A stretch of 64,000 bases of DNA from Novosphingobium sp. (GCA_024236215.1 JACKKX010000001.1:186001-250000), one strand, 5' to 3'. Numbered from the stretch's first letter, positions 8,942-18,991 are shown. Numbers and translations are program-made. The notes: generated by a model from the sequence alone, not told the origin.

Positions 8942-9658
8942 TTACTCCGTAATCGCAGCAGCGTCGGCTTCCGCCTCGGCCGCGCTGGCACCGCCCCGAC
9001 CCAGCAGGTCGGCAACCTTCTTGCCGCGGCGCTGCGCAACCGACTTCGGCGAAGTCTGGTCGGTCAGCGCGTCGAAGGTGGCGCGGATCATGTTGTAGGG
9101 GTTCGAGGTGCCGACCGACTTGGTCACCACGTCGGCAACGCCCAGGCTCTCGAAGACAGCGCGCATCGGGCCGCCGGCGATGATCCCGGTCCCGGCCGGA
9201 GCCGAACGGACGTTGACCTTGCCCGCGCCGAAACGGCCCTTGCCGTCATGGTGCAGGGTGCGGCCTTCCTTGAGCGGTACGCGGACCATCTTCTTCTTGG
9301 CCGAAGCGGTCGCCTTGGTGATGGCTTCCGGCACTTCGCGGGCCTTGCCGTGGCCGAAGCCGACGCGGCCCTTGCCGTCGCCAACCACGACCAGCGCAGC
9401 GAAGCCAAAGCGCTTGCCGCCCTTCACGGTCTTGGAGACGCGGTTGATGTGAACGAGCTTTTCGATCAGCTCTTCGCCACCATCCTCGTCGCCGCCACGC
9501 CCGCGGCGATCGTCGCGCCCGCGACCGCGCCCGCCACGATCGCCACCGCGATCGTTGCCACCGCGACCACGGCCACGACCGCGACCTTCGCGCTCGCCGC
9601 CCTCGGGAGCAGCCGCTTCAACGGCGACTTCGGTTTCGATGTTGTTTTCGTCAGCCAT
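8942..9658 (-). CDS. rpsE: 30S ribosomal protein S5 (uS5) with Arg/Gly-rich N-terminal extension
   Basis: A 238-residue protein at the 30S mRNA entry that influences decoding fidelity. The fold begins near residue 62 ([20 protein letters not shown]) and includes [14 protein letters not shown] and [19 protein letters not shown]. Ahead of it lie about 55 residues rich in RGRGRGG and RDDRRGRGG repeats, after an acidic [11 protein letters not shown] start. Usual S5 is about 165-170 residues, so most of the extra length is this tail. The tail could bind RNA; that is inference. It sits 1 nt after rplR. Confidence 0.97.
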   Translation of the reverse strand: MADENNIETEVAVEAAAPEGGEREGRGRGRGRGGNDRGGDRGGRGRGRDDRRGRGGDEDGGEELIEKLVHINRVSKTVKGGKRFGFAALVVVGDGKGRVGFGHGKAREVPEAITKATASAKKKMVRVPLKEGRTLHHDGKGRFGAGKVNVRSAPAGTGIIAGGPMRAVFESLGVADVVTKSVGTSNPYNMIRATFDALTDQTSPKSVAQRRGKKVADLLGRGGASAAEAEADAAAITE

Positions 9659-9659
9659 C

Positions 9660-10001
9660 TTAGAACTCCAGCCCGCCTTCGCGCGCGGCATCGGCCAGCG
9701 CCTTGACGCGGCCATGGAACAGGAAGCCGCCGCGATCGAACACGACGGTGGTCACACCAGCCTTCTTGGCGGCTTCGGCCAGGGCCTTGCCGACTTCGGC
9801 AGCGGCATTGACGTTGGCACCAACCTTGGATCCCAGCGAATTGGCGGCGGCCACGGTGCGGCCGGCGGCATCGTCGATGATCTGGGCGTAGATGTGACGG
9901 CCCGAACGGTGCACCGAAAGCCGCGGACGGCCACCGGAATGCGCCTTGAGCGCGGTGCGGACGCGCCGACGACGGCGCTCGAAAAGAGACAGCTTGGCCA
10001 T
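9660..10001 (-). CDS. rplR: 50S ribosomal protein L18 (uL18)
   Basis: A 113-residue protein that, with L5 and L25, anchors 5S rRNA in the central protuberance. It begins [15 protein letters not shown] and shows [18 protein letters not shown] and the C-terminal [20 protein letters not shown]. Its start overlaps the rplF stop by one base (TAATG), so the two are translationally coupled. Confidence 0.97.
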   Translation of the reverse strand: MAKLSLFERRRRRVRTALKAHSGGRPRLSVHRSGRHIYAQIIDDAAGRTVAAANSLGSKVGANVNAAAEVGKALAEAAKKAGVTTVVFDRGGFLFHGRVKALADAAREGGLEF

Positions 10002-10534
10002 TACTTCTTCTTCCCTTCCTTGCGGAAGATGTACTCGCCGCGATACTTGATGCCCTTGCCCTTGTAGGGTTCGGGCTTGCGCCAGCGGCGGATCTCGGCG
10101 GCAACCTGGCCAACCTTCTGCTTGTCGATCCCGCTGATCTCGATCGTGGTGTTGTCGGGCGTCTTGATCTCGATGCCTTCGGGAACCGGGAAATCGACGT
10201 CGTGGCTGTAGCCGAGCTGCAGCTTCAGGTTCTTGCCCTGAGCGTTGGCGCGGTAGCCAACACCGGTGATTTCGAGCACCTTGGTGTACCCTTCGGTCAC
10301 CCCGGTAACCAGGTTGTTCACCAGTGTGCGTTGCATGCCCCAGAAGGCGCGCGCCGACTTGCTGTCGTTGGCCGGACGCACCAGGATGCGGCCGTCCTCG
10401 ACGACATAGCTGATCTCGTCGCGCAGGGTCAGGGTGAGAGTGCCCTTGGGGCCCTTCACGCTGAGCACGCCGTTGGCGATCTCGGCGCTGACGCCGCCGG
10501 GAATGGCGACGGGAACCTTACCGATGCGGCTCAT
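10001..10534 (-). CDS. rplF: 50S ribosomal protein L6 (uL6)
   Basis: A 177-residue protein at the base of the L7/L12 stalk near the sarcin-ricin loop. Signatures are [15 protein letters not shown] at the start and the C-terminal [19 protein letters not shown]. It overlaps rpsH by one base and rplR by one base, so all three are coupled. Confidence 0.97.
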   Translation of the reverse strand: MSRIGKVPVAIPGGVSAEIANGVLSVKGPKGTLTLTLRDEISYVVEDGRILVRPANDSKSARAFWGMQRTLVNNLVTGVTEGYTKVLEITGVGYRANAQGKNLKLQLGYSHDVDFPVPEGIEIKTPDNTTIEISGIDKQKVGQVAAEIRRWRKPEPYKGKGIKYRGEYIFRKEGKKK

Positions 10535-10929
10535 CAGAACACCTCCGCAAGCACTTCGCCGCCGACGTTCTGCGCGCGCGCTTCGGCATCCGAAAGCACG
10601 CCGCGCGGGGTCGAGACGATGGTGATGCCAAGGCCGTTGCGCACAATCGGAAGTTCCTTGGAACCCGAATAGACGCGACGGCCCGGCTTGGAGACGCGGG
10701 CGACGTGCTTGATCGCGGGTTCGCCCTCGAAATACTTCAGCTCGATGCGCAGCTGCGGGTGGGCGCCGGTGGCGTCTTCCGTATAGCCGCGGATATAGCC
10801 TTCGCGCTGCAGCACTTCGAGCACGCGGGCGCGCAGCTTCGATGCGGGCGAAAGGACGGAATCCTTCTTCGCGCGCTGGCCGTTGCGGATGCGGGTGAGC
10901 AGATCACCCAGGGGATCGGTCATAGCCAT
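10534..10929 (-). CDS. rpsH: 30S ribosomal protein S8 (uS8)
   Basis: A 131-residue primary 16S rRNA-binding protein; in enterobacteria it also represses spc operon translation. Marks are [18 protein letters not shown] at the start and the C-terminal [20 protein letters not shown]. It lies 13 nt after rpsN. Whether it acts as an operon repressor here cannot be seen. Confidence 0.97.
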   Translation of the reverse strand: MAMTDPLGDLLTRIRNGQRAKKDSVLSPASKLRARVLEVLQREGYIRGYTEDATGAHPQLRIELKYFEGEPAIKHVARVSKPGRRVYSGSKELPIVRNGLGITIVSTPRGVLSDAEARAQNVGGEVLAEVF

Positions 10930-10942
10930 CCTGTATTACCCC

Positions 10943-11248
10943 TTACCAGCTCGACTTGGTCACGCCGGGGACCATGCCCTTGTTGGCAAGATCACGCAGC
11001 TCGATGCGGCACAGGCCGAACTTGCGATAGTAGCCGCGCGGGCGGCCGGTGGTGACGCAACGGTTGCGGACCCGGGTGGGGTTCGCGTTGCGCGGGATTT
11101 CCGCCAGCTTGAGGCGCGCGATCAGGCGTTCGGTATCGTCTGCCGACTGATCGTCGGCGACCGCCTTCAGCTTCGCATACTTCGCGGCATACTTCTTGAC
11201 GAGCTTCTTGCGCCGCTCGTTCTTGTTGATGGAACTCAGTTTCGCCAT
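10943..11248 (-). CDS. rpsN: 30S ribosomal protein S14 (uS14), zinc-free long form
   Basis: A 101-residue protein of the 30S head. It begins [20 protein letters not shown] and carries [19 protein letters not shown]. The zinc ribbon of the short form (two CxxC pairs) is absent, so this is the C-minus form usual in proteobacteria. It lies between rplE and rpsH. Confidence 0.97.
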   Translation of the reverse strand: MAKLSSINKNERRKKLVKKYAAKYAKLKAVADDQSADDTERLIARLKLAEIPRNANPTRVRNRCVTTGRPRGYYRKFGLCRIELRDLANKGMVPGVTKSSW

Positions 11249-11268
11249 GGACTTAAGCTCTCTCTCGA

Positions 11269-11847
11269 TCAGGCCGCTTGCGCGGCTTCGGCCTCGGCCG
11301 GGAACGGGAAACCGAACAGGCGAAGCAGCTCGCGCGCTTCCTCGTCGGTCTTGGCAGTGGTGGTGACGATGATGTCCATCCCACGCACCTTCTCGATCTG
11401 GTCGTAATTGATCTCAGGGAAAATGATCTGTTCCTTGAGACCCATCGCATAGTTGCCGCGCCCGTCGAACGACTTGGGGTTGAGCCCGCGGAAGTCGCGG
11501 ATGCGGGGCATGGCGATGGTGATCAGACGATCGAGGAATTCGTACATGCGTTCACGGCGCAGGGTAACCTTGCAACCGATCGGCATGCCTTCACGCAGCT
11601 TGAACTGCGCGATCGACTTCTTGGCCTTGGTGATCACCGGCTTCTGACCGGCGATACGGGCCATTTCCTCGGCGGCGGTCTGAACCTTCTTCTTGTCCTG
11701 GCTGCCTTCGCCAACGCCCATGTTGAGCGTGATCTTCTCGATCTTGGGCACTTCGAGCGGATTCTTGTAACCGAACTTCTCGGTCATCGCCTTGGCGATC
11801 TGCTCGTCGTACTTCGTGCGCAGGCGCGGAGTGTACTTGTCAGCCAT
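11269..11847 (-). CDS. rplE: 50S ribosomal protein L5 (uL5)
   Basis: A 192-residue protein that binds 5S rRNA and contacts the P-site tRNA. The start [16 protein letters not shown] is chosen because the frame upstream is unrelated to the family. Signatures are [33 protein letters not shown] and [17 protein letters not shown]. Its first codons overlap the end of rplX by 8 nt. The Ala-rich tail AEAEAAQAA is lineage-specific. Confidence 0.97.
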   Translation of the reverse strand: MADKYTPRLRTKYDEQIAKAMTEKFGYKNPLEVPKIEKITLNMGVGEGSQDKKKVQTAAEEMARIAGQKPVITKAKKSIAQFKLREGMPIGCKVTLRRERMYEFLDRLITIAMPRIRDFRGLNPKSFDGRGNYAMGLKEQIIFPEINYDQIEKVRGMDIIVTTTAKTDEEARELLRLFGFPFPAEAEAAQAA

Positions 11848-12163
11848 CGATCTTCTCCCCCGACTTGACGGCGACACGGACCTTCTTGCCGTCCTTGCCG
11901 GTCTCAAACCGCACGCGGGTGGCCTTGCCGGTCTTGGGATCGGCCAGGCCGACCTTGGCGATCGCCATCGGCGCCTCGCGGCGTTCGATCCCGCCCTGCG
12001 GGTTGACCTGGGTGGGCTTGCGGTGGCGCACCGCGACGTTCACGCCCGAGACCACGACCTTGCCATCCTTCGGCAGGACCTGAAGGACAGTGCCGCTGCG
12101 ACCCTTGTCCTTGCCCGAACGGACGACGACGCTGTCGCCCTTCTTGATCTTAGCGGCGGCCAT
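11840..12163 (-). CDS. rplX: 50S ribosomal protein L24 (uL24)
   Basis: A 107-residue assembly initiator that binds the 5' end of 23S rRNA. The KOW motif is visible in [20 protein letters not shown] near residue 7, followed by [19 protein letters not shown]. The ATG at 12163 overlaps the rplN stop by one base; the frame further upstream is an antisense-like reading of rplN and is not used. It overlaps rplE by 8 nt. Confidence 0.96.
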   Translation of the reverse strand: MAAAKIKKGDSVVVRSGKDKGRSGTVLQVLPKDGKVVVSGVNVAVRHRKPTQVNPQGGIERREAPMAIAKVGLADPKTGKATRVRFETGKDGKKVRVAVKSGEKIDG

Positions 12164-12531
12164 TACAGCACCTCCGGAGCGAGCGAGATGATCTTCATGT
12201 AGCCCTTGCCGCGCAGCTCGCGGACCACGGGGCCGAAGATACGGGTGCCGATGGGTTCGGCGTTCTTGTTGATCAGCACGGCAGCATTGCTGTCGAAGCG
12301 GATCACCGAGCCGTCGGCGCGGCGCACGTCCTTGCGGGTGCGAACGATCACCGCACGGTGCACGTCGCCCTTCTTCACCTTGGTGCGCGGCTGGGCTTCC
12401 TTGACCGACACCACGATGATGTCGCCAACGCCCGCCGTGCGGCGCTTGGATCCGCCCAGCACCTTGATGCACTGGACGCGCTTGGCGCCGCTGTTGTCAG
12501 CAACGTCGAGCTGGGATTGCATCTGGATCAT
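12163..12531 (-). CDS. rplN: 50S ribosomal protein L14 (uL14)
   Basis: A 122-residue protein at the subunit interface that forms bridges to 16S rRNA and is a docking site for RsfS. It starts [20 protein letters not shown] and contains [20 protein letters not shown]; the length is the family standard. It is separated from rpsQ by 61 nt and overlaps rplX by one base. Confidence 0.98.
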   Translation of the reverse strand: MIQMQSQLDVADNSGAKRVQCIKVLGGSKRRTAGVGDIIVVSVKEAQPRTKVKKGDVHRAVIVRTRKDVRRADGSVIRFDSNAAVLINKNAEPIGTRIFGPVVRELRGKGYMKIISLAPEVL

Positions 12532-12592
12532 TGATCCGGTTCCTTCTCACTGGCTTGCCGGAACCAGTCCGGCAGTTCCAAAAAACTTGTCC

Positions 12593-12862
12593 TCAGACGT
12601 CGGCTTCGACCGCGGTGCCCTTGCTGGCGGTGACGCGTTCGATCACCTTCCAGGTCTTGAGCTTCGACATCGGGCGGGTTTCCTCGATGCGAACGGTTTC
12701 GCCGGTCTTGAAGGCGTTGTCTTCGTCGTGGGCGTGATACTTCTTCGAACGGCGGATGATCTTCCCGTAGAGCGGGTGCTTCACCTTGCGTTCGACCTTC
12801 ACGACCACGGTCTTGTCGGTCTTGTCGGAAACCACGGTCCCGATCAGGATACGCTTGGGCAT
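12593..12862 (-). CDS. rpsQ: 30S ribosomal protein S17 (uS17)
   Basis: An 89-residue primary 16S rRNA binder. The OB-fold signatures are [20 protein letters not shown] and [19 protein letters not shown]. It is the last gene of the S10 block, 12 nt after rpmC. Confidence 0.97.
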   Translation of the reverse strand: MPKRILIGTVVSDKTDKTVVVKVERKVKHPLYGKIIRRSKKYHAHDEDNAFKTGETVRIEETRPMSKLKTWKVIERVTASKGTAVEADV

Positions 12863-12874
12863 CTCGTGGGCTCC

Positions 12875-13075
12875 TTACTTGGCCGCGCGGGCGCGTTCGC
12901 CCTGCAGCGTCTTGATGCGGGCGATGTCGCGGCGCACTTCCTTGATGCGCGCCGGACGCTCCAGCTGGTTGGTCGCGGCCTGAAAGCGCAGGTTGAACGC
13001 TTCCCGCTTGAGATCGCCCAGCTCAACGCTCAGCTGATCGTCGCTCTTGGCGCGCAGATCTTCGGTCTTGGCCAT
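12875..13075 (-). CDS. rpmC: 50S ribosomal protein L29 (uL29)
   Basis: A 66-residue helical-hairpin protein at the tunnel exit, part of the docking site for trigger factor and SRP. It begins [19 protein letters not shown] and ends with [19 protein letters not shown]. The ATG overlaps the rplP stop by one base, which fixes the start and couples the two genes. Confidence 0.96.
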   Translation of the reverse strand: MAKTEDLRAKSDDQLSVELGDLKREAFNLRFQAATNQLERPARIKEVRRDIARIKTLQGERARAAK

Positions 13076-13509
13076 TATTCGGCTCCCAGATGGCTGGTGT
13101 CGCCCAGACGGGCAACGACCTTGGTCTTGATCGGCAGCTTCATCGCGGCGCGGCTGAAAGCTTCGGCGGCAAGCGGACCGGCAACGCCGTCCAGCTCGAA
13201 CAGGATCCGGCCCGGCTTGACGCGGGCGGCCCAGTATTCGACCGAACCCTTGCCCTTGCCCTGGCGGACTTCGGCGGGCTTCTTCGACACCGGTACGTCG
13301 GGGAACACGCGGATCCACAGACGCCCCTGGCGCTTGATGTGGCGGGTGATCGCACGGCGGGCCGCTTCGATCTGGCGCGCGGTGATCCGCTCGGGTTCCA
13401 TCGCCTTGAGGCCGTAGGAGCCGAAGTTCAGATCGGTGCCGCCCTTGGCGTCACCCTTGATCCGGCCCTTGAAGGCCTTGCGGAACTTGGTTTTCTTGGG
13501 TTGCAGCAT
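13075..13509 (-). CDS. rplP: 50S ribosomal protein L16 (uL16)
   Basis: A 144-residue protein near the A-site and peptidyl transferase centre. Signatures are [39 protein letters not shown] and [21 protein letters not shown] segment containing [19 protein letters not shown] is the conserved rRNA-contacting loop. It follows rpsC by 5 nt. Confidence 0.98.
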   Translation of the reverse strand: MLQPKKTKFRKAFKGRIKGDAKGGTDLNFGSYGLKAMEPERITARQIEAARRAITRHIKRQGRLWIRVFPDVPVSKKPAEVRQGKGKGSVEYWAARVKPGRILFELDGVAGPLAAEAFSRAAMKLPIKTKVVARLGDTSHLGAE

Positions 13510-13514
13510 GTGAC

Positions 13515-14225
13515 TTAGTTCCTGCGATCATCGCGCGCGGGGCGCACGCCGGAGGTCTGGGCCTCCATCATCAGGCGGTCCTGGGCCATCGGATCGTGAC
13601 CAAGGATTTCGCCCTTGAAGATCCACACCTTGATGCCGATGATGCCATAGGCGGTCAGCGCCTCGGCTTCGGCATAGTCGATGTTGGCGCGCAGCGTGTG
13701 CAGCGGCACCCGGCCCTCGCGGTACCATTCGACGCGGGCGATTTCCGCCCCGCCGAGGCGGCCACCGCAGGTGATCTTGATGCCTTCGGCGCCCAGACGC
13801 AGGGCCGATTGCACCGCGCGCTTCATCGCACGGCGGAAGGCAACGCGGCGGATCAGCTGATCGGCCACGCCCTGGGCGACGAGCTTGGCGTCGATTTCGG
13901 GCTTGCGGATCTCGACGATGTTCAGCTTGACGTCGCTGTCGGTCATCTTGGCGAGCTGCGAGCGCAGCTTTTCGATGTCCGCGCCCTTCTTGCCGATGAT
14001 GACGCCCGGACGCGCGGCATAGATCGAAACCCGGCACAGCTTGGCCGGACGCTCGATCACCACTTTGGAAATCGCCGCCTGGGGCAGGGTTTCCATCACG
14101 AACTTGCGGATCTTGAGGTCTTCCTCAAGCAGCTGGCCGTAATTCTTGCCCTCGGCGAACCAACGGCTGTCCCAGGTCCGGTTGATCTGAAGGCGCAGGC
14201 CGACGGGGTTGGTCTTGTGACCCAT
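13515..14225 (-). CDS. rpsC: 30S ribosomal protein S3 (uS3)
   Basis: A 236-residue protein with an N-terminal KH domain ([20 protein letters not shown] near residue 75) that lines the mRNA entry channel with S4 and S5. It begins [20 protein letters not shown] and has the C-terminal-domain segment [16 protein letters not shown]-like (here [19 protein letters not shown]). It lies 3 nt after rplV. Confidence 0.98.
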   Translation of the reverse strand: MGHKTNPVGLRLQINRTWDSRWFAEGKNYGQLLEEDLKIRKFVMETLPQAAISKVVIERPAKLCRVSIYAARPGVIIGKKGADIEKLRSQLAKMTDSDVKLNIVEIRKPEIDAKLVAQGVADQLIRRVAFRRAMKRAVQSALRLGAEGIKITCGGRLGGAEIARVEWYREGRVPLHTLRANIDYAEAEALTAYGIIGIKVWIFKGEILGHDPMAQDRLMMEAQTSGVRPARDDRRN

Positions 14226-14228
14226 GAC

Positions 14229-14606
14229 TTACGCCTCCTCGACTTCGCGAACCACGATCCTGAGCCGGCTGAACGGCTTGAGGATCCGGGTCGACTTGCC
14301 GCGGCCACGGGTGTGGAACCGCTTCATGGTGATCGACTTGCCGACGCTGGCTTCGCTAACCACCAGCGCGTCAACATCCAGATTGTGGTTGTTTTCGGCA
14401 TTGGCGATCGCCGAGGCGAGGACCTTGCGCGCATCCTGCGCCATGGCCCGCTTCGAGAAAGCCAGGATGTTCATGGCCTCTTCGGCCTTCTTGCCGCGGA
14501 TCAGACCGGCGACGAGGTTGAGCTTCTGGGCCGAACCACGGATCGTGGTGCCGACCGCCAGCGCTTCCTTGTCGCCGACGCGGCGCGGGGCTGCCTGCTT
14601 GCTCAT
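14229..14606 (-). CDS. rplV: 50S ribosomal protein L22 (uL22)
   Basis: A 125-residue protein whose beta-hairpin lines the exit tunnel; insertions there can give macrolide resistance. Marks are LNLVAGLIRGKKAEEAMNIL and the hairpin FHTRGRGKSTRILKPFSRL. The hairpin looks standard in length. Its start overlaps the rpsS stop by one base. Confidence 0.97.
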   Translation of the reverse strand: MSKQAAPRRVGDKEALAVGTTIRGSAQKLNLVAGLIRGKKAEEAMNILAFSKRAMAQDARKVLASAIANAENNHNLDVDALVVSEASVGKSITMKRFHTRGRGKSTRILKPFSRLRIVVREVEEA

Positions 14607-14884
14607 CAGCGCTTACCCTTCTTGTCGGCGGCGTGGCCGGGGAAGCTGCGCGTGGGCGCGAACTCGCCAAGCTTGTGGCCGACCATGTCTTCGTTGACCG
14701 AGACGGGGATGAACTTGTGACCGTTGTAGACGTTGAACGTCAGACCAACGAACTGCGGCAGGATCGTCGAGCGCCGCGACCAGGTCTTGATCGGAGCGGC
14801 GCGGGTGCCGGCATCCTGCTGGGCTTCCGCCTTCTTCAGCAGGTGCAGGTCGACGAAGGGGCCTTTCCAGACGGAGCGTGCCAT
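14606..14884 (-). CDS. rpsS: 30S ribosomal protein S19 (uS19)
   Basis: A 92-residue head protein that pairs with S13. It begins [20 protein letters not shown] and has the signature [20 protein letters not shown]. It lies between rplB (6-nt gap) and rplV (1-nt overlap). Confidence 0.98.
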   Translation of the reverse strand: MARSVWKGPFVDLHLLKKAEAQQDAGTRAAPIKTWSRRSTILPQFVGLTFNVYNGHKFIPVSVNEDMVGHKLGEFAPTRSFPGHAADKKGKR

Positions 14885-14890
14885 GGGGGC

Positions 14891-15727
14891 TTACCTCTTC
14901 TTCTTGGCGTGACGCGAACGGATAATCATCTTGTCCGTCTGCTTGTTGTTGCGGGTGCGGGCGCCCTTGGTCGGCTTGCCCCACGGAGTGACCGGATGAC
15001 GGCCACCCGAGGTGCGGCCTTCGCCGCCGCCGTGCGGGTGATCGACCGGGTTCTTGGCGACACCGCGGGTCAGCGGACGGCGCCCCATCCAGCGGGTGCG
15101 GCCGGCCTTGCCCAGGTTCTGGTTCTGGTTGTCGGGGTTCGAAACCGCGCCAACCGTACCCATGCAATCGCCGCGCAGGTAGCGCTGCTCGCCCGAGTTG
15201 AGGCGAACGATCACCATTCCGCGGTCACGGCCGACGACCTGGACATAGGTGCCAGCGCTGCGGGCGATCTGGCCGCCCTTGCCCGGCTTCATCTCCACGT
15301 TGTGGCAGATCGTGCCGACCGGCATCTGGCTGAGCAGCATGGCGTTGCCCGGCTTCACGTCGGTCTTCTCACCGGCGACGACACTGTCGCCAACGGCGAG
15401 GCGCTGCGGAGCCAGGATATAGGCCAGCTCACCGTCCTCATACTTGATGAGGGCGATGAAGGCGGTGCGGTTGGGATCGTATTCCAGACGCTCGACGACG
15501 GCAGGAGCATCCCACTTGCGGCGCTTGAAATCGATGTAGCGATACTTCTGCTTGTGACCGCCAGCGATCCCGCGCGAAGTGACGTGGCCCTTGTTGTTGC
15601 GCCCGCCGGTCTTGCGCTTGCCTTCGGTAAGCGCCTTGACCGGCTTGCCCTTCCACAGGGACGACTTGTCGACCAGGATCAGGCCGCGGCGGGCCGGGCT
15701 GGTCGGGTTGTAGTTCTTGAGTGCCAT
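14891..15727 (-). CDS. rplB: 50S ribosomal protein L2 (uL2)
   Basis: A 278-residue protein required for subunit association and peptidyl transferase activity. The start [19 protein letters not shown] is chosen over an upstream in-frame codon because the preceding 34 codons have no family match. Signatures are [38 protein letters not shown] and the C-terminal [19 protein letters not shown], which carries the conserved His needed near the catalytic centre. Confidence 0.98.
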   Translation of the reverse strand: MALKNYNPTSPARRGLILVDKSSLWKGKPVKALTEGKRKTGGRNNKGHVTSRGIAGGHKQKYRYIDFKRRKWDAPAVVERLEYDPNRTAFIALIKYEDGELAYILAPQRLAVGDSVVAGEKTDVKPGNAMLLSQMPVGTICHNVEMKPGKGGQIARSAGTYVQVVGRDRGMVIVRLNSGEQRYLRGDCMGTVGAVSNPDNQNQNLGKAGRTRWMGRRPLTRGVAKNPVDHPHGGGEGRTSGGRHPVTPWGKPTKGARTRNNKQTDKMIIRSRHAKKKR

Positions 15728-15735
15728 GGTGCGCC

Positions 15736-16041
15736 TCAGATCCCGCTGGTGACGTCGATCGACTGGCCCTCGGCCAGACGGACGACCGCCTTCTTCACAT
15801 CGCTGCGGCGATAGGGCTTGCCCTTCCACCGCTTGGTCTTGCCCTTCTGGGTCAGGGTGTTCACCGAGATCACCTTGACGTCGAACAGGGCCTCGACCGC
15901 AGCCTTGATCTGCGGCTTGGTGGCGCTTTCGGCTACCTTGAAGACCACGGCGTTGTTCTCGCTCGCGAGCGTCGCCTTTTCGGTGATGTGGGGAGCCACG
16001 ATCACGTCATAGTGCCGCGTATCGATTGCGTCCTTAGCCAT
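15736..16041 (-). CDS. rplW: 50S ribosomal protein L23 (uL23)
   Basis: A 101-residue protein at the tunnel exit, the main docking site for trigger factor and SRP. Marks are [20 protein letters not shown] and the rRNA-binding loop [20 protein letters not shown]. It overlaps the rplD stop by one base and is 8 nt ahead of rplB. Confidence 0.97.
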   Translation of the reverse strand: MAKDAIDTRHYDVIVAPHITEKATLASENNAVVFKVAESATKPQIKAAVEALFDVKVISVNTLTQKGKTKRWKGKPYRRSDVKKAVVRLAEGQSIDVTSGI

Positions 16042-16682
16042 TAGTTAGCCCCTCCCGGGAGGGCGAAGCGCGCCTCCAGCTTTTCGACTGCGGCGCGGGT
16101 GAGCACCAGCGTGTCATGCTTCAGGATGTCGTAGACGTTGGCGCCGATCGCGGGGAGCACGTTGACACCGACGAGGTTGCCGGCAGCGCGGGCAAAGCCC
16201 TCGTTCACCGCTTCACCGTCGATCACCAGCACCTTCTTGCCCCAGTTCGCCTTGGCGAGCTGCGCGGCGAGAGCCTTGGTCTTGGCGTCCTTCAGCTCGA
16301 GGCTGTCGACGACCACCAGACCCTGCTTGGCCTTGCTCGAAAGCGCCATCTTGAGGCCCAGTGCACGGACCTTCTTGTTGAGCGACACGTCGAACTCGCG
16401 CAGACGGGCACCGTGGGCCTTGCCGCCGCCGATGAAGACGGGAGCGCGGCGATCGCCGTGACGGGCCGTGCCGCCGCCCTTCTGGCGCCCGAACTTCTTG
16501 CCGGTACGGGCAACGTCCGAACGCTCACGGGTGGCGCGGGCGATGCCGCGGCGATTTTCGAGCTGCCAGGTGACAACGCGGTGCAGGATGTCAGCGCGCG
16601 GCTCAAGGCCGAACACCGCATCGTTCAGTTCGATGTCGCCCTTGCCGGCGCTACCATCGAGAGTGGAAAGCTTGACCTTCAC
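16041..16682 (-). CDS. rplD: 50S ribosomal protein L4 (uL4)
   Basis: A 213-residue protein whose extended loop lines the tunnel; in enterobacteria it also represses the S10 operon. The loop signature is [20 protein letters not shown] near residue 62, and the globular part includes [18 protein letters not shown]. It follows rplC by 3 nt. L4-mediated attenuation is not obvious in the leader here. Confidence 0.97.
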   Translation of the reverse strand: MKVKLSTLDGSAGKGDIELNDAVFGLEPRADILHRVVTWQLENRRGIARATRERSDVARTGKKFGRQKGGGTARHGDRRAPVFIGGGKAHGARLREFDVSLNKKVRALGLKMALSSKAKQGLVVVDSLELKDAKTKALAAQLAKANWGKKVLVIDGEAVNEGFARAAGNLVGVNVLPAIGANVYDILKHDTLVLTRAAVEKLEARFALPGGAN

Positions 16683-16685
16683 GAC

Positions 16686-17447
16686 TTAGCCCTCCTGACC
16701 TTCGGTTGCCTCGACGGCCACGGTGTCTTCCGCGGGGGTGTCGGCAGCAGCCGGAGTTTCATTGCTGTTGGCAGCGCTCTTGATACCGGCCGGGTACGGA
16801 GCCTCGGCGTGGCGGGCTTCCTTCACGGCGTCCTTGACGGTGAGCCACGAATTCTTCGCGCCCGGGACCGAACCCTTGACGAAGATCAGCCCGCGTTCGT
16901 CATCGACGCGAACCACTTCGAGGTTCTGCTGGGTACGCGCGCGGTCACCCATGTGGCCGGCCATCTTCTTGTTCTTGAAGACCTTGCCCGGATCCTGGCG
17001 GTTACCGGTCGAACCGTGGGCGCGGTGGCTGATCGAAACACCGTGGGTGGCGCGCATGCCGCCGAAGCCCCAGCGCTTCATCGCACCGGCAAAGCCCTTG
17101 CCCTGCGTGGTGCCGGAAATATCGACCAGCTGGCCCGGAACGAAGTGCGAAGCGGCGATCGTCGCGCCCACTTCGAGCACGGCATCATCGGCGACGCGGA
17201 ATTCCACGACGCGCGCCTTGAGCGGCACTTCGGCCTTGGCGAAATGTTCACGCTGCGGCTTGGCAACGTTCTTCTGCTTGGCACTGCCGGCACCCAGCTG
17301 CACCGCAACGTAACCGTCGCGATCAGCGGTGCGGACCGACACCACCTGGCAATCTTCCAGCGCCAGAACGGTAACCGGCACGTGCCGTCCGTCCTCCTGG
17401 AAAAGGCGGGTCATCCCCACCTTCTTGGCGATCACGCCTGTGCGCAT
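16686..17447 (-). CDS. rplC: 50S ribosomal protein L3 (uL3) with acidic C-terminal extension
   Basis: A 253-residue protein near the peptidyl transferase centre. ATG at 17447 is preferred over a TTG two codons earlier because GGAG lies 8 nt ahead of it. Family marks are [17 protein letters not shown] and [20 protein letters not shown]. About 30 residues after the usual end form an Ala/Glu/Thr tail ([20 protein letters not shown]). It is separated from rpsJ by 270 nt, where many relatives have a much shorter gap. Confidence 0.96.
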   Translation of the reverse strand: MRTGVIAKKVGMTRLFQEDGRHVPVTVLALEDCQVVSVRTADRDGYVAVQLGAGSAKQKNVAKPQREHFAKAEVPLKARVVEFRVADDAVLEVGATIAASHFVPGQLVDISGTTQGKGFAGAMKRWGFGGMRATHGVSISHRAHGSTGNRQDPGKVFKNKKMAGHMGDRARTQQNLEVVRVDDERGLIFVKGSVPGAKNSWLTVKDAVKEARHAEAPYPAGIKSAANSNETPAAADTPAEDTVAVEATEGQEG

Positions 17448-17717
17448 GATCAAGTCTCCTACAGAGGCCTAACGAGGACCATCCCCGAGAGGCGTGTTCA
17501 GCCCATGTGTGTGATACGAGCCCCGTCCGGGCTGAGTGCCCCCTGAAACCAGGGAGCGAGACGGGGGACGCATGCCCGGAGCAAGCCCCGGAGGTATCCC
17601 TTGTGTCCCCGGCCTGTGCCGGGGCTCTGTCTCGTCGCGGGTATTTTCCCGCTTGGAGCCGGGCCGAAGCCCGGAAGGATGTGGACCGAGAGGTCCGAAA
17701 CTTTGGAACCGAGCGGC
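17448..17717. other. Structured spacer between rpsJ and rplC
   Basis: This 270-nt gap has no convincing gene. It holds several short inverted repeats: CCCCGTC with GACGGGG near 17522-17567 and a 7-bp hairpin CCCCGGC-CTGT-GCCGGGG at 17608-17625. The latter resembles the GC-rich repeated hairpins common between genes in sphingomonads. No internal promoter stands out. It breaks the usual close spacing of the S10 operon. Confidence 0.5.
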
Positions 17718-18029
17718 TTAGGCCAGCTTGATTTCCACGTTGACGCCGGCCGCCAGGTCGAGCTTCATCAGCGCGTCCACGGTGGTGGCGTTGGGCTGCA
17801 CGATATCGAGCAACCGCTTGTAGGTGCGCACCTCGAACTGCTCACGCGACTTCTTGTCGATGTGCGGGCCGCGGTTGACGCAGAACTTCTCGATCTTGGT
17901 CGGCAGAGGAATGGGGCCCCGGATCAGCGCGCCGGTACGGCGGGCGGTGTCCGCGATTTCGCCGGTCGCCTGGTCAAGCACGCGGTGATCGAATGCTTTC
18001 AAACGAATGCGAATATTCTGAGCTTCCAT
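17718..18029 (-). CDS. rpsJ: 30S ribosomal protein S10 (uS10)
   Basis: A 103-residue head protein that also forms the NusB-S10 antitermination complex. It contains [19 protein letters not shown] and [19 protein letters not shown]; length and motifs are standard. It opens the S10 operon; tuf, its usual upstream neighbour, is about 2 kb away with other genes in between. The NusB-binding loop looks intact. Confidence 0.98.
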   Translation of the reverse strand: MEAQNIRIRLKAFDHRVLDQATGEIADTARRTGALIRGPIPLPTKIEKFCVNRGPHIDKKSREQFEVRTYKRLLDIVQPNATTVDALMKLDLAAGVNVEIKLA

Positions 18030-18088
18030 TGTGTCCTACCGATGAGAAAGAGCCACGGGGCTTGCACCCCGACCAAATTCGAGCCGCG

Positions 18089-18117
18089 CCCCTACACAGG
18101 ACGGGGGATTCGCGCAA
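18089..18117 (-). promoter_or_regulatory. Candidate sigma-70-type promoter for the S10 operon
   Basis: Read on the minus strand, TTGCGC (18117-18112) and TAGGGG (18094-18089) are separated by 17 nt, about 60 nt ahead of the rpsJ start. The same spacing occurs in the candidate str promoter upstream of rpsL. A separate S10 promoter would be needed because tuf has its own terminator. The -10 match is weak. Confidence 0.4.
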
Positions 18118-18580
18118 GGGGGGAATTGGGGGTTTTTTGGGTGGGGCACCGGGGACCTGCTATCGCGTGTCCCCCATCCAACGGTTCGGCTTTGCATAAA
18201 GCCAGAGGCCGCAAGCCTGAGTTGGGGCGCAGGCAAACTGTTGCAGCAATTCCATCGCTGAAAACAAACGGGAATCACCGTAGTCCCGCAATCCCGGAGC
18301 TGAGCCGGGGCCGGACAAGCCGCGCCAAAAGGTGACACCCCTGTCCGGGTAGTTTCTCCCTAAAGATCAGCATGTTGCTGCGAATAAAGTGACACATGTG
18401 CGCTTTTGGGTGTCACCTTTTTGCGCCCGGCGTGCGGGAGAGGCTGCGCGAAGCGGAGATTCTGACTGTCAAAGAGCGCAGATGAATGGACCGGGCGCGC
18501 AGCATGGCAGGATCGGGAGGTGTAGGAAAATTCGGAGTTCGGGGATTGTTGCAGCTGTCACGGTAAATCCCCAGGATTGG
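18118..18580. other. Gene-poor stretch upstream of rpsJ with inverted repeats
   Basis: No reading frame here has recognisable content. It holds a palindrome at 18151-18174 (GGGGAC / GTCCCC around CTATCG, related to copies near 19.2 kb) and a pair of perfect 14-bp inverted arms at 18327-18340 and 18408-18421. The base composition turns AT-rich after about 18560. Confidence 0.5.
18327..18421. repeat. 95-bp segment bounded by perfect 14-bp inverted repeats
   Basis: AAAAGGTGACACCC at 18327-18340 and its exact reverse complement at 18408-18421 enclose 67 bp. The GGTGTCACC-type end is reminiscent of REP-like or miniature inverted-repeat elements mobilised by RAYT transposases. No transposase is encoded in it. 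Confidence 0.6.
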
Positions 18581-18991
18581 CTATAAAAATACGATATTAT
18601 TGTTATCAACAAACAAATAAAAATCTCCAGAGCACGGCCCTCTGCTTACGTATCTGCCTTTTATTTTAAGCCTATCAAAGTCAAACAAAATTGGGAATTT
18701 AAGTTTTTCCCCATATACCTCGACTTCACTCGATCCACCTCGCCTTCGAACGGCATTCATCCGGCGTCTCGGCAGCGAGATATTATAGCATTTTCCTTGT
18801 TCCATGCTTATTGTTGCTGAGTAATCCTTAGAAGTCCTGTGGACGCTGATCACTCCTCTGAATCGGCAATATTCAGCATTGTCGCACTCCTGCGGCGACA
18901 TCCAGGCAGCGCTACCTTCCCAACTCTGTTTGGGGCTGGACGCGCTCATAAGCATGAGAACAAATGCCCAAATTGGGTTCGCTATCTGCAT
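18581..18991 (-). CDS. Hypothetical secreted protein, AT-rich gene
   Basis: From ATG at 18991 the product has 136 residues and begins with a plausible signal peptide (MQIANPIWAFVLMLMSASS). An in-frame codon 74 triplets upstream would bury that segment, so I prefer the internal ATG. The rest contains SWEGSAAWMSPQECDNAEYC, CYNISLPRRRMNAV and a C-terminal LFVDNNNIVFL; four cysteines may form disulphides. No family is recognised. The 3' part is clearly richer in A+T than the ribosomal genes on either side, which suggests acquisition. It stands alone between rpsJ and the HNH gene. Confidence 0.45.
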   Translation of the reverse strand: MQIANPIWAFVLMLMSASSPKQSWEGSAAWMSPQECDNAEYCRFRGVISVHRTSKDYSATISMEQGKCYNISLPRRRMNAVRRRGGSSEVEVYGEKLKFPILFDFDRLKIKGRYVSRGPCSGDFYLFVDNNNIVFL

